Assembly: GCF_003207795.1 (NCBI RefSeq)
Contig: NZ_NIRT01000001.1
Location: 227,386-291,385, forward strand
From: Komagataeibacter nataicola
GTDB lineage: Bacteria > Pseudomonadota > Alphaproteobacteria > Acetobacterales > Acetobacteraceae
DNA: 64,000 bases
Reading direction: 5' to 3'
Under the pieces are notes generated by a model. The model searched no databases. It saw only the letters and a list, made by a program, of their open reading frames with translations, and had not been told where the DNA came from. Shown one piece after another: positions 50,928 to 59,827 of this stretch (position 1 is its first letter; the number at the start of each line of letters is the position of its first letter). A program made the translations under genes and the position numbers.

Positions 50928-52625
50928 TCAGCTCTCGGCGTTACGGCGACGGATCGCGGCACCCAGAATGTCACCCAGCGAAGCACCGCTATCGGAAGAA
51001 CCGTAGTCAGAGATCGCCTGCTTGTCTTCCTCGACCTCACGGCCGCGGATGGTCAGGGCCAGCTTGCGGGCAGCGCGGTCAACCGACACGACCTTCGCAT
51101 CGACGCGCTCGCCAACGGCGAAGCGCTCGGGGCGCTGGTCGGCCTTGTCACGCGCCAGTTCCGCACGGCGGATGAAGCCGGTCAGAACATCGTCAACCTT
51201 CACCTCGATGCCGTTCGCCTGCACCGCAGTGACGATGCAGGTCACGACCGCACCCTTCTGCACCTTGCTCAGCGTGTCAGCAGCGGGGTCTTCATGCAGC
51301 TGCTTGATGCCCAGCGAGATACGCTCCTTCTCCACGTCCACATCCAGAACCTTGGCCTTCACGACCTGGCCCTTCTCGTAGTGGCTCATGGCGACTTCGC
51401 CCGGCTCGTCCCACGACAGGTCGGACATGTGAACCATGCCATCGATGTCGGCGGAGAGGCCGATGAACAGGCCGAACTCGGTGATGTTGCGGATCTCGCC
51501 TTCCACCACGGAACCAACCTTGTGCTCCTCGGCGAACTGCTCCCACGGGTTGCGCTGCACCTGCTTCAGGCCCAGCGAGATGCGGCGCTTCGCGCTGTCC
51601 ACATCCAGAACCATCACATCGACTTCCTGCGAAGTGGCGACGATCTTGCCCGGATGGACGTTCTTCTTCGTCCAGGACATCTCGGACACGTGCACCAGGC
51701 CTTCGACGCCCGGCTCGAGCTCGACGAACGCACCGTAGTCGGTGATGTTCGTGACGCGACCGGTGTAGCGGGCACCCGGCGGATACTTGATCGCCACGTT
51801 CTCCCACGGGTCAGCCTCAAGCTGCTTCATGCCCAGCGAGATGCGCTGCGTGTCGGGGTTGAAGCGGATGACCTGCACGCGGACCGGCTGGCCGATCTGC
51901 AGCGCCTCGGACGGGTGGTTGATGCGCTTCCATGCGATGTCGGTCACATGCAGCAGGCCATCGACGCCGCCAAGATCAACGAACGCACCGTAATCGGTGA
52001 TGTTCTTGACCACGCCATCGAGAATCATGCCTTCCTTCAGGCCCTGGATCAGCTCGCTGCGCTGCTCCGCACGGGTCTCTTCGAGAACGGCGCGACGCGA
52101 AACGACGATGTTGCCGCGCGCGCGGTCCATCTTCAGGATCTGGAACGGCTGGGGCACGCCCATCAGGGGGGTCACATCGCGCACGGGGCGGATATCGACC
52201 TGGCTGCCGGGCAGGAACGCCATCGCGCCGCCGAGGTCGACGGTGAAGCCACCCTTGACGCGGCCATAGATGGTGCCATTGACGCGCTGGTTGCCTTCGA
52301 ACGCCTTTTCAAGGTTCGACCAGGCTTCCTCGCGGCGGGCCTTCTCGCGCGACAGGACGATGGACCCGTCACGATCTTCGTACCGCTCGACGAACAGTTC
52401 GATGACATCACCCGGCTTTACATCGGGGGTAACGCCCGGCGGGCCGAATTCCTTGAGGGAAACGCGCCCTTCGCTTTTCAGGCCGACATCGACGATGGCG
52501 TATTCATCCGTCAGGCGAACAACGCGACCGGTGACGACGGAACCGTCAAACGCGGAATCGCGACCGAGGGTTTCCTCGAGGAGATCGGCAAAGTTCTCGA
52601 CGGGCTGTGTTGTGGCTGAAGCCAT
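50928..52625 (-). CDS. rpsA: 30S ribosomal protein S1
   Basis: S1, 565 residues, binds mRNA and helps initiate translation on structured leaders. Six S1 repeats are visible in order, including VVTGRVVRLTDEYAIVDVG, YGRVKGGFTVDLGGAMAFLP, VVKNITDYGAFVDLGGVDG, VTNITDYGAFVELEPGVEG, IRNITEFGLFIGLSADIDG and VTAVQANGIEVKVDDVLTG. The length is typical for Alphaproteobacteria. It follows cmk after a 276-base gap, the standard aroA-cmk-rpsA order, and probably has its own promoter in that gap. Confidence 0.97.
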   Translation of the reverse strand: MASATTQPVENFADLLEETLGRDSAFDGSVVTGRVVRLTDEYAIVDVGLKSEGRVSLKEFGPPGVTPDVKPGDVIELFVERYEDRDGSIVLSREKARREEAWSNLEKAFEGNQRVNGTIYGRVKGGFTVDLGGAMAFLPGSQVDIRPVRDVTPLMGVPQPFQILKMDRARGNIVVSRRAVLEETRAEQRSELIQGLKEGMILDGVVKNITDYGAFVDLGGVDGLLHVTDIAWKRINHPSEALQIGQPVRVQVIRFNPDTQRISLGMKQLEADPWENVAIKYPPGARYTGRVTNITDYGAFVELEPGVEGLVHVSEMSWTKKNVHPGKIVATSQEVDVMVLDVDSAKRRISLGLKQVQRNPWEQFAEEHKVGSVVEGEIRNITEFGLFIGLSADIDGMVHMSDLSWDEPGEVAMSHYEKGQVVKAKVLDVDVEKERISLGIKQLHEDPAADTLSKVQKGAVVTCIVTAVQANGIEVKVDDVLTGFIRRAELARDKADQRPERFAVGERVDAKVVSVDRAARKLALTIRGREVEEDKQAISDYGSSDSGASLGDILGAAIRRRNAES

Positions 52626-52790
52626 GAGTTACTCGTAAATCCTGTAACCACATCATGACCGCGCGGCGGCGGATGTGGACAATCCTGCGCCCCCGCCTGC
52701 CCGCCTGAGCGGTAACATGGGAACGACTTGCCCGGCGCTCTGGGCCACGACACGGTCGCGGCACGCCTGCGGGCCAGATGTTGAAAAGCC

Positions 52791-52817
52791 ATGCCCCGAC
52801 GCAGGCGCGCGGGGCAT
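52791..52817 (-). terminator. Hairpin between cmk and rpsA
   Basis: Perfect 8-base arms ATGCCCCG (52791-52798) and CGGGGCAT (52810-52817) lie about 85 bases after the cmk stop, followed on the leftward strand by GGCTTTTC. It is a likely partial terminator for aroA-cmk. The rest of the 276-base gap shows a TTGACA hexamer at 52853-52858 without a good -10, so the rpsA promoter is not located with confidence. Confidence 0.45.
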
Positions 52818-52901
52818 ATACCGTTGAGCACAGACACCCTATGGGCCGCGCCTGTCAATAAAAACCGTGCCGGGGGCGAATGGTTCGCACACAAAAGCGC
52901 G

Positions 52902-53543
52902 CTAGCGCGTCTTCAGCGCCACGATCCGCAGGGCCTCGGCCAGTACGGCGGCGGCATCGAGGTGATCGGTCTCGATATGCACCGCGTCATCCGCCGGACG
53001 CAGCGGGGCGGTGGCGCGGACGGAATCGGCGGCGTCGCGCGCCGCGATCTCGCGTTCCACCTGCGCTATCTGTGCTGCGCGGTCAGGAGCGTTAAGGTCG
53101 GTCGCCATCTGCTCCCACCGCCGCTCGGCCCGCGTGCGGGCCGAAGCCGTGATGTAGAGCTTGACCTGCGCATCAGGGAAAATGACCGTGCCGATATCAC
53201 GCCCGTCGAGCACCGCGCCGTGGGCGCCGGCAAAGCGGCGCTGCACGTCAACGAGTACCCGGCGCACGGCGGGCTGGGCGGCAACAAGGCTTGCGGCACG
53301 GTCCACCTCGGGCACGCGCAGGTCAGTGCGGCGCAGGTCTTCCATGCCCACGGTGGCGGCAAATTCCTCCGCCGGGGCGGTGGCGGGGTCATGCCCCGCA
53401 TCGATCATGCGCCGCCCGGTGGCGCGGTAAAGCAGGCCGGTGTCGAGATAGGGCAGGCCCAGCGCCTCGGCCAGGCTGCGGGCCAGCGTGCCCTTGCCTG
53501 CCGCAGCCGGGCCGTCAACCGCTATGACCAGGCGCTGCGTCAT
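52902..53543 (-). CDS. cmk: Cytidylate kinase
   Basis: CMP/dCMP kinase, 213 residues, which supplies CDP and dCDP. The P-loop GPAAAGKGT is at residues 11-19, the YLDTGLLYRATG substrate segment follows, and GRDIGTVIFPDA is conserved. The ATG overlaps the aroA stop as ATGA, so the two are translationally coupled. The gene order aroA-cmk-rpsA is widely conserved. Confidence 0.96.
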   Translation of the reverse strand: MTQRLVIAVDGPAAAGKGTLARSLAEALGLPYLDTGLLYRATGRRMIDAGHDPATAPAEEFAATVGMEDLRRTDLRVPEVDRAASLVAAQPAVRRVLVDVQRRFAGAHGAVLDGRDIGTVIFPDAQVKLYITASARTRAERRWEQMATDLNAPDRAAQIAQVEREIAARDAADSVRATAPLRPADDAVHIETDHLDAAAVLAEALRIVALKTR

Positions 53544-54892
53544 GCCGCAAGCCCCGCCCCGATGCTGTTCATCAGCCCCACGAATCCGGGGAAGCTCGTG
53601 TCGATGAAGGCGGTGTCATCCACGCTGACCGGCTTGCGGGCTGCAAGGCCCATCACGATGGCGCTCATGGCCAGGCGGTGATCCATGCGGGTCTCGACCA
53701 GCCCGCCACCGGGAATGGCCCCGCCCGTGCCGTGCACGATCATGTCATCGCCCACCACATCCACCCTGATGCCGTTGGCTTCAAGCAGCGCCACGGTGGC
53801 GGCAAGGCGGTCGCTTTCCTTCACCCGCAGCTCCTCCAGCCCGCGAAAGCGCGACGGCCCCACAGCATGGGCGGCAGCCACGGCCAGAACCGGATATTCA
53901 TCAATCATCGAGGGCGCGCGGGTGGCGGGCACGTCCACGCCATGCAGCGCGCCTGCGGTGGCGGTCAGGTCGCCCACGGGTTCGCCGCCTTCGACACGCT
54001 CGTTGCTGATGGCGAGATCGGCCCCCATCTCGCGCAGCGAGGTGAACAGCCCGGTGCGCAGCGGGTTCAGCCCCACGCCCTGCACGCGCACTGTCGAGCC
54101 AGGCACCAGCAGGGCCGCGACGAGCACGAAAGCGGCGGAGGACGGATCGCCCGGCACCACGATGTCACGCGCCACAAGGTCGGGACGGCCCTGAAGCGTA
54201 ATCACCCGGCCCCCGGCTCCCATAGGTTCGACCTGCACCTGCGCGCCGAAGTGACGCAGCATGTTTTCGGTATGGTCGCGGGTGGCTACGGGTTCTTCCA
54301 CCCTTGTCTCGCCCACCGCGTTCAGCCCGGCCAGCAGCACGGCGGACTTGACCTGCGCCGAGGCCACCGGCAGCCGGTAGGCCAGCGGCGGCGGGTTGGC
54401 ATTGCCTGCGATGGCCAGCGGCAGCCGTCCGCCCTGGCGCGAGAGGAACGTGGCCCCGGTGGCGGCGAGCGGATCGGTCACGCGCTTCATCGGGCGGCCG
54501 CGCAGGCTGGCGTCGCCCGTCATGACCGAGGTGAAGCCGTGGCTGGCCAGAATGCCTGACAGCAGGCGCGCCGCCGTGCCGGAATTGCCCATGTCCAGCA
54601 CATCGGCAGGTTCACGCAGCCCGTCGAGCCCGCAGCCCTGCACGCGCCACTGCCCGGCCCCTTCGCGGGTGATGTCCGCGCCAAGGGCACGCATGGCGTC
54701 GGCGGTGCGCAGCACGTCCTCGCCTTCCAGCAGGCCGGTGATGTGGGTCGTGCCACGCGCGAGGGCAGCAAACATCAGCGAGCGGTGGCTGATCGACTTG
54801 TCACCCGGCACATGGACCGAACCGGACAGGGGCGCGCGCGGGGCATGAACCGTCAGCGCGCGAACGGAAGAAGGGGCATGATCGGTTTTCAT
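53540..54892 (-). CDS. aroA: 3-phosphoshikimate 1-carboxyvinyltransferase (EPSP synthase)
   Basis: AroA catalyses the sixth step of the shikimate pathway, joining shikimate 3-phosphate and phosphoenolpyruvate. The 450-residue product (ATG at 54890-54892, MKTDHAPSSV) has the PGDKSISHRSLM motif with Lys32. It also has LDMGNSGTAARLLSGIL, the IDEYPVLAVAAAHA region and ELRVKESDRL. The NSGTAARL motif differs from the NAGTAMR of glyphosate-sensitive class I enzymes and resembles class II proteins. The aroA stop overlaps the cmk start. Confidence 0.95.
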   Translation of the reverse strand: MKTDHAPSSVRALTVHAPRAPLSGSVHVPGDKSISHRSLMFAALARGTTHITGLLEGEDVLRTADAMRALGADITREGAGQWRVQGCGLDGLREPADVLDMGNSGTAARLLSGILASHGFTSVMTGDASLRGRPMKRVTDPLAATGATFLSRQGGRLPLAIAGNANPPPLAYRLPVASAQVKSAVLLAGLNAVGETRVEEPVATRDHTENMLRHFGAQVQVEPMGAGGRVITLQGRPDLVARDIVVPGDPSSAAFVLVAALLVPGSTVRVQGVGLNPLRTGLFTSLREMGADLAISNERVEGGEPVGDLTATAGALHGVDVPATRAPSMIDEYPVLAVAAAHAVGPSRFRGLEELRVKESDRLAATVALLEANGIRVDVVGDDMIVHGTGGAIPGGGLVETRMDHRLAMSAIVMGLAARKPVSVDDTAFIDTSFPGFVGLMNSIGAGLAA

Positions 54893-55072
54893 AACGCATC
54901 CCATTCCGTATTCCGGGTGACAAAGTCAATCACAGATCGGCATGATCGGGGTGCCGGGATGCGGAGGCAATGTTTGACATGCGCCGCGCAAACTGGCATG
55001 GGGCTGCGCCTTTTGCCACTTCCGGATACGGTGGCTCCATTCATCATTAAAAACAGGATCGACAGGTTCAAG

Positions 55073-55408
55073 ATGGCTCAGTCCAACCTCGGCACCAAAC
55101 GTGTCTGTGTCTCCTGCAGCGCCCGTTTCTACGATCTGAACAAGAATCCGGCCGTCTGCCCCAAATGCGGTGCTGAACAGCCCGTGGAACTGCCCCGCGT
55201 GCGCCGCCCGGTGGAAGCTGCACCCGAATCCAAGCCCAAGACCGGCGATGCCGCGCACGAGAATGACGTGGATGTCGATCTCGACACCGACGCGGATGAG
55301 GATGCAGATACCGTTCTGCCTGACGACGCGGGCCTTGATGACGATGATGACGACGACATCAGCACGGCTGACATCGACGTCAAAACCGACAAGGACGACG
55401 ATAACTGA
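55073..55408 (+). CDS. FYDLN acid domain protein (TIGR02300 family)
   Basis: A 111-residue protein, ATG at 55073 (MAQSNLGTKRVCVSCSARFY). It has a small zinc-ribbon-like module with Cys12, Cys15, Cys29 and Cys32 around the diagnostic FYDLNKNPAVCPKCG motif. A long acidic tail dominated by aspartate ends the protein. The family is restricted mostly to Alphaproteobacteria and often lies next to aroA, as here; its function is unknown. A strong terminator follows. Confidence 0.9.
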   Translation: MAQSNLGTKRVCVSCSARFYDLNKNPAVCPKCGAEQPVELPRVRRPVEAAPESKPKTGDAAHENDVDVDLDTDADEDADTVLPDDAGLDDDDDDDISTADIDVKTDKDDDN

Positions 55409-55415
55409 GTCCGAC

Positions 55416-55446
55416 CGGCCCGGAGCCCACGCTCCGGGCCGTTTTT
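55416..55446 (+). terminator. Intrinsic terminator after the FYDLN acid gene
   Basis: A perfect 11-base GC-rich stem (CGGCCCGGAGC at 55416-55426, GCTCCGGGCCG at 55431-55441) with a CCAC loop is followed by TTTTT (55442-55446). It lies just after the gene's stop and before the convergent folB stop. There is no A run on the other side, so it mainly acts rightward. Confidence 0.9.
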
Positions 55447-55449
55447 GCA

Positions 55450-55848
55450 TCAGGCGGGGTTGCGGCGCTCGATCTCGACGCCAACCGATTCGGCATCATC
55501 GAAAATGTCGAGCTTTTCGACGCTGACGCGCACGATGCGCACGCGTTTTTCCGCCAGCACGCCAGCCGCGATTCGCTCGGCCAGCGTTTCCACCAGGGCC
55601 ACATGCCCCTGCTCCACCAGCGTGCGCACCAGCAGCACCACATGTTCATATGACACCGTGCGGGCCAGATCATCCGCCCCCACCTCCAGCGAGGCGCTGT
55701 CGGGCACGCCAAACATCACATTAACGCGAATGCGCTGGGTCACGCCCTGCTCGTGTTCAAACACGCCAATATGGGCATCAAGCACCATATTGCGCACGAA
55801 CAGGCAGCGCAGCTTCTCAGGTTCATTCCACGGCGGGAATACGGACAT
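55450..55848 (-). CDS. folB: Dihydroneopterin aldolase
   Basis: FolB converts dihydroneopterin to 6-hydroxymethyl-dihydropterin in folate synthesis. The 132-residue product starts at the ATG of MSVFPPWNEPEKLRCLFVRN (55846-55848). The family pattern is visible in NMVLDAHIGVFEHEQGVTQR, LVEQGHVALVETLAERIAAG and SVEKLDIF. It is the last gene of the leftward cluster and lies 25 bases after the short-chain dehydrogenase gene, suggesting the two act in one pathway. Confidence 0.9.
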   Translation of the reverse strand: MSVFPPWNEPEKLRCLFVRNMVLDAHIGVFEHEQGVTQRIRVNVMFGVPDSASLEVGADDLARTVSYEHVVLLVRTLVEQGHVALVETLAERIAAGVLAEKRVRIVRVSVEKLDIFDDAESVGVEIERRNPA

Positions 55849-55873
55849 GATGGTTCCTGTCAGTCGGGGGGCT

Positions 55874-56653
55874 TCAGCGCACGGGCGGTGCGGGCGACCA
55901 CTGCATGTGCTGGCCGCCATCAAGGGCAAGCATCTGCCCGGTGACCGATGGCAGGCACACAAGCGACAGGGCCGCGCGCGCGATCTCATCGGGCGTTGCC
56001 ACCTGCCCTAGCGGCACGGAGGCGCATTGCCGGGCAAACTGCTCGGCTGTCTGCCTGGGCGTGGGCAGCACGGGGCCGGGACCAATGGCGTTGACGCGAA
56101 TCCTGCGGGGCGCCAGTGCGAGCGCCATGGTCTGGGTCAATGTCCATAACGCCGCCTTGGACACGGTATAGCTGACAAAATGGGGCGTGAGCGACCATAC
56201 GCGCTCATCAAGCATGTTGAGCACCATGCCCTGCGCGCCCTCGGGCAGCAGGCGGGCAAATTCCTGCATCAGCACGAAGGGCGCGCGGGTGTTGGGCTCC
56301 ATATGGGCATCCCACCCCGCCCTTGTCGCGCTATCCCATTCATCGCGCATGAACACGCTGGCATTGTTGACCAGCACGCCCACCGGGCCAAGCTGGCGGG
56401 TCGCCTCGGCCATGAGCGGCGTGACCATTGCCTCCTGCGCCAGATTGGCGGGCAACAGCACGGCCCTGCGGCCTAATGCGCGAATTTCGGCAGCACCCTG
56501 TTCCGCAGCCTGCGCGGACGTATTGTAATGCAGCGCGATATCAAAGCCCGCGCGCGCCAGTTCCAGCGCAATGGCGCGGCCAAGGCGGGCCGCCCCGCCC
56601 GTGACCAGCGCCACGCGCGGCATGGCGGCAGGCACGGGCCAGGCCATGCTCAT
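55874..56653 (-). CDS. Short-chain dehydrogenase/reductase, possible pteridine reductase
   Basis: A 259-residue classical SDR. The cofactor motif TGGAARLG is at residues 18-25; the SYTVSKAAL segment supplies the catalytic Tyr-x3-Lys; NNAS is present. The TGGAARLGRAIA form and the PLGQVATPDEIARAALSLVC C terminus resemble pteridine reductase and FolM-type enzymes. Its ATG overlaps the recR stop as ATGA and folB follows directly, so a role in dihydrofolate or dihydromonapterin reduction is attractive but inferred from context. Other SDR substrates are possible. Confidence 0.85.
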   Translation of the reverse strand: MSMAWPVPAAMPRVALVTGGAARLGRAIALELARAGFDIALHYNTSAQAAEQGAAEIRALGRRAVLLPANLAQEAMVTPLMAEATRQLGPVGVLVNNASVFMRDEWDSATRAGWDAHMEPNTRAPFVLMQEFARLLPEGAQGMVLNMLDERVWSLTPHFVSYTVSKAALWTLTQTMALALAPRRIRVNAIGPGPVLPTPRQTAEQFARQCASVPLGQVATPDEIARAALSLVCLPSVTGQMLALDGGQHMQWSPAPPVR

Positions 56654-57246
56654 GCGGGCCTGCGCGCCATGATGGCGGCAGCCAGCGTGCCATCATCAAG
56701 CACATCAAGCGCGCCACCTACCGGCACGCCCTGCCCCACGCGGCTGATTTTTATGTCAAACCGGGCCAGCCGCTCATGCAGCCAGTGCATGGTGGTGGCC
56801 CCTTCCACCGTTGCGCCAAGGGCCAGGATCACTTCGCGCACGCCGCCTGCGGCAATGCGGTCGAACAACGGCTGCACGTTGAGGTCATCCGGCCCGATGC
56901 CGGACAGGGCGGACAGCGTGCCGCCCAGCACCTGATACACGCCACGATGCACGCCCGCGCGCTCAAGCGCCCACAGGTCGCCCACATTTTCCACCACGCA
57001 CACCAGCCCCACATCGCGGGTGGGGTCAGCGCAGATGGCGCAGGGATCGGTCGTGTCAAGGTTGCCGCAGGTCGAGCAGGTGCGCACGGCACGCGCCGCC
57101 TGCTCCATGGCCTGTGCCAGCGGCAGCATACGGGCATGGGGCTGGCGCAGCAGGGCCAGCGCCGCCCGTCGGGCCGAGCGGGGCCCGAGCCCCGGCAGGC
57201 GGCCCAGCAGGGTCACCAGCCGGTCGATCTCACCCCGCCCGCTCAT
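56650..57246 (-). CDS. recR: Recombination protein RecR
   Basis: RecR, 198 residues, works with RecF and RecO to load RecA at gaps. An N-terminal helix-hairpin-helix (LPGLGPRSARRAALALL) precedes the C4 zinc motif (Cys57, Cys60, Cys69, Cys72). The Toprim domain then begins near VCVVENVGDLWALE. The stop overlaps the next gene's start. The order dnaX-ebfC-recR is conserved across many bacteria. Confidence 0.95.
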   Translation of the reverse strand: MSGRGEIDRLVTLLGRLPGLGPRSARRAALALLRQPHARMLPLAQAMEQAARAVRTCSTCGNLDTTDPCAICADPTRDVGLVCVVENVGDLWALERAGVHRGVYQVLGGTLSALSGIGPDDLNVQPLFDRIAAGGVREVILALGATVEGATTMHWLHERLARFDIKISRVGQGVPVGGALDVLDDGTLAAAIMARRPA

Positions 57247-57268
57247 GCATGCTCCCCCGCACCATGGC

Positions 57269-57592
57269 TCAGAACGGGAATTTCATCCCGCCCGGCAGGT
57301 TCAGGCCGCCGGTGACCTTCTTCATTTCCTCGCTGGCGGTGGCGTCGAGCTTCTTGCGGGCATCGGCGCTGGCGGCGAGAATCAGATCCTGCATCATTTC
57401 CATCTCGGCGGGATCGGCCAGCTTGGGGTCGATGGTGATCGACTTCATATCGCCCTTGCCGTTCATGGTCAGCGTGACCATGCCAGCGCCCGCGCTGCCT
57501 TCAATGACCATGTCTTCAAGCTTGGCCTGCATTTCTTCCATGCGGGCCTGCATCTGGGTGGCCTGTTTCATCAGGCCGGCAAGATTTTTCAT
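57269..57592 (-). CDS. ebfC: YbaB/EbfC family nucleoid-associated protein
   Basis: A 107-residue DNA-binding protein of the YbaB/EbfC family, starting [20 protein letters not shown]. The helical N-terminal arm and the central beta-rich core ([20 protein letters not shown]) match the tweezer-like dimer fold. It sits between dnaX and recR, 22 bases from recR and 15 bases from dnaX, in the standard order. Confidence 0.94.
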   Translation of the reverse strand: MKNLAGLMKQATQMQARMEEMQAKLEDMVIEGSAGAGMVTLTMNGKGDMKSITIDPKLADPAEMEMMQDLILAASADARKKLDATASEEMKKVTGGLNLPGGMKFPF

Positions 57593-57607
57593 GTTCCGTG
57601 TCTCTCC

Positions 57608-59602
57608 TCAGGCAAAATCATCTGCATCCAGATCATCCTCTTCTACCAGATCGGCATCAAGAGGGGCGAATTCGAGGTCTGGCGCCAGACTTTCCAGCGC
57701 AAGCTCTTCTGGCGGCAGGCCGTAATCATCGAGCGCGTGATCGGTCACGGCACCCAGCCGGGCGGTAGGGAAGACCGCCAGCACCGCCTGCACCAGCGGG
57801 TGGGCCTGTGCCTGCGCGCGATGGAGCTGAATGATCTCGGCTCCCTGCTCGGCAATCGTGGCCTCGCCTTCCTCCTCGGACTGGCGGACCTGCCAACTGG
57901 CGTCGTCCGTCATCTCGCGCAGGAAGGTTTCGAGCCGCCGGGCCAGGCCGGGCAGGCTGTTGCGCTCCACCCGGATCGTGATCAGCGGCGGTGCAAACGC
58001 AACCAGATGCACCGCATGGTAAAGATGGCCGTGCAGCATGGCGTCCCGTCCGGACACAAGCGCCAGCGTCTCGCGCCATGTGCGTGGCGAGGGCGCGAGC
58101 GCCTCGTCCTCCACCCGGCCTGTATCGGGCGCGTGCTGTGGCGTGGCATCGACCCGCACGCCACCATTGGCCACCATGCGGATAGCGCCCCCGCCGCCTT
58201 CAGGCCCCGCCGTAACACTGGAGGTTGCGCCTGCCTGCACCCCGCCCCCCGCAGGAGCGGTGGGAGCTGCGGAAGACTGAACGGGCAACGCCGCCGCATC
58301 CTGCCCCAGCATGCGGCGCACCAGATCACCCGGCGGTGGCAGGTCGGCCACGTAGCACAGGCGGATCAGCACCATCTCGGCGGCCTGCCTGCGGTCAGGC
58401 GCCTGCTCGACCTCCGCCACACCCTTGAGCAGCATCTGCCATGTGCGGCCCAGCACCGGCACCGGCACACGCTCGGCCAGGGCCGCGCCACGCTGGCGCT
58501 CGGCCTCGGGCATCTCGGGGTTGTCACGCAGGGCGGGAATGGCCTTGAGGCGCGAGACGGTGTGCACAAGCTCCAGCACATCACCCAGCATCACGCCCAG
58601 ATCGCCACCGCGCTCATAGACATCGCCGGTAATGGCCAGCGCGCGCTCGGGGCGGCCTTCCAGCACGGCATCGAGCAGGTCGAACACCAGCCCGCGATCG
58701 GCAAGGCCGAGCATGCCCGCCACAAGGTCCAGCCCGATGGGGGCCGCATCCGTGCCGCCCTCGCCATCAAGCGTACCCTGCGCGATGGCCTGATCGAGCA
58801 GCGACAGCCCGTCACGCACCGAGCCATCGGCCGCGCGCGCGATCAGGGCCAGTGCATCGGAGGTGAACACGACATTCTCGGCGCGGGCCACACGATCGAA
58901 ATGGGCGGCGAGTTCCACCTGCGGCACGCGGCGCAGCGCGAAGGTCTGGCACCGCGACAGCACGGTGACCGGCACCTTGCGCAACTCGGTCGTGGCAAAG
59001 ATGAAGGTGACCTGCGCAGGCGGCTCCTCCAGCGTCTTGAGCAGCGCGTTGAACGCGTTGCGCGAGAGCATGTGAACCTCATCGATGATGAAGACCTTCA
59101 TGCGCCCCTGCATGGGGCGGAAGCGGGTCGCCTCGATGATTTCGCGCACGTCGTCCACGCCGGTGCGCGAGGCGGCATCCATCTCCAGCACATCGGGGTG
59201 GCGGTCAGCGAGGATGGCCACGCAGTTGGGGCACACGCCGCACGGGTCCGCCGTGGGGCCGCCATTGCCATCAGGCCCGGTGCAGTTGAGCGCGCGGGCA
59301 ATGATGCGCGCCGTGGTGGTCTTGCCCACGCCGCGCACGCCGGTCAGCATGAAGGCATGCGCCACGCGCCCGAGCGCAAAGGCGTTGCGCAGGATGCGGA
59401 CAGTGGTTTCCTGACCGATCAGGTCATCGAATGTGGTGGGGCGATATTTGCGGGCCAGCACGCGGTAGGGTGCGGCGGGGGCTGCATCCGCCACGGCGGG
59501 CGCTGGTGGCGGGGTGGCGTCACCAAACAGGCCGGGGCCATCTGCGGGCGGTGCAGGCAGCCCGGCCTCCTCGGAACGATCCTGATCCGACGAAACGGTC
59601 AT
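57608..59602 (-). CDS. dnaX: DNA polymerase III subunit gamma/tau
   Basis: DnaX loads the sliding clamp and links the polymerase and helicase. I start at the ATG of MTVSSDQDRSEEAGLPAPPA (59600-59602), giving 664 residues; a longer reading would approach the ffs gene. A Pro/Ala-rich leader precedes the AAA+ domain, with Walker A GVRGVGKT at residues 88-95, zinc cysteines 107, 121, 124 and 127, and DEVHMLS. A variable tau region fills the C terminus. No slippery A/T run for gamma frameshifting was noted. Confidence 0.95.
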   Translation of the reverse strand: MTVSSDQDRSEEAGLPAPPADGPGLFGDATPPPAPAVADAAPAAPYRVLARKYRPTTFDDLIGQETTVRILRNAFALGRVAHAFMLTGVRGVGKTTTARIIARALNCTGPDGNGGPTADPCGVCPNCVAILADRHPDVLEMDAASRTGVDDVREIIEATRFRPMQGRMKVFIIDEVHMLSRNAFNALLKTLEEPPAQVTFIFATTELRKVPVTVLSRCQTFALRRVPQVELAAHFDRVARAENVVFTSDALALIARAADGSVRDGLSLLDQAIAQGTLDGEGGTDAAPIGLDLVAGMLGLADRGLVFDLLDAVLEGRPERALAITGDVYERGGDLGVMLGDVLELVHTVSRLKAIPALRDNPEMPEAERQRGAALAERVPVPVLGRTWQMLLKGVAEVEQAPDRRQAAEMVLIRLCYVADLPPPGDLVRRMLGQDAAALPVQSSAAPTAPAGGGVQAGATSSVTAGPEGGGGAIRMVANGGVRVDATPQHAPDTGRVEDEALAPSPRTWRETLALVSGRDAMLHGHLYHAVHLVAFAPPLITIRVERNSLPGLARRLETFLREMTDDASWQVRQSEEEGEATIAEQGAEIIQLHRAQAQAHPLVQAVLAVFPTARLGAVTDHALDDYGLPPEELALESLAPDLEFAPLDADLVEEDDLDADDFA

Positions 59603-59687
59603 TGATGCATCCGGGCTGGAGAAGTGGCCATGACGTACGCGGCGCGATGGCGGCACAGAAACGTGTTCAAGATGAGAGACCGGCCAT

Positions 59688-59776
59688 AACCCGGACGAAA
59701 CTCACTATGGCTGCTTCCTTCCGGACCTGACCAGGTTAGCAAGGTATCCGTCTACAACCGATCTCCCGAGCGGGTT
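59688..59776 (-). ncRNA. ffs: Signal recognition particle 4.5S RNA
   Basis: The leftward strand carries the universal SRP RNA tetraloop and asymmetric-loop signature; the core GGTCAGGTCCGGAAGGAAGC is in 59709-59732. The ends pair as AACCCG (59771-59776) with CGGGTT (59688-59693), giving a long hairpin of about 89 bases, the length of a small bacterial SRP RNA. It targets ribosomes to the membrane with Ffh. It lies about 86 bases upstream of dnaX on the same strand. Exact ends could extend a few bases. Confidence 0.92.
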
Positions 59777-59827
59777 CTAACACATACCCCCGCCCCATGC
59801 ACAAGGGGGCGGGTAAAAAAATCACGC

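Noticed and set aside
57608..59602. Programmed frameshift giving a gamma form of DnaX.
   Set aside because: No A/T-rich slippery heptamer followed by a hairpin was noticed in this GC-rich gene; not excluded by computation.
57020..59605. An 861-codon open frame antisense to dnaX and ebfC.
   Set aside because: Shadow of well-identified genes; also crosses several gene boundaries without any initiation signal.
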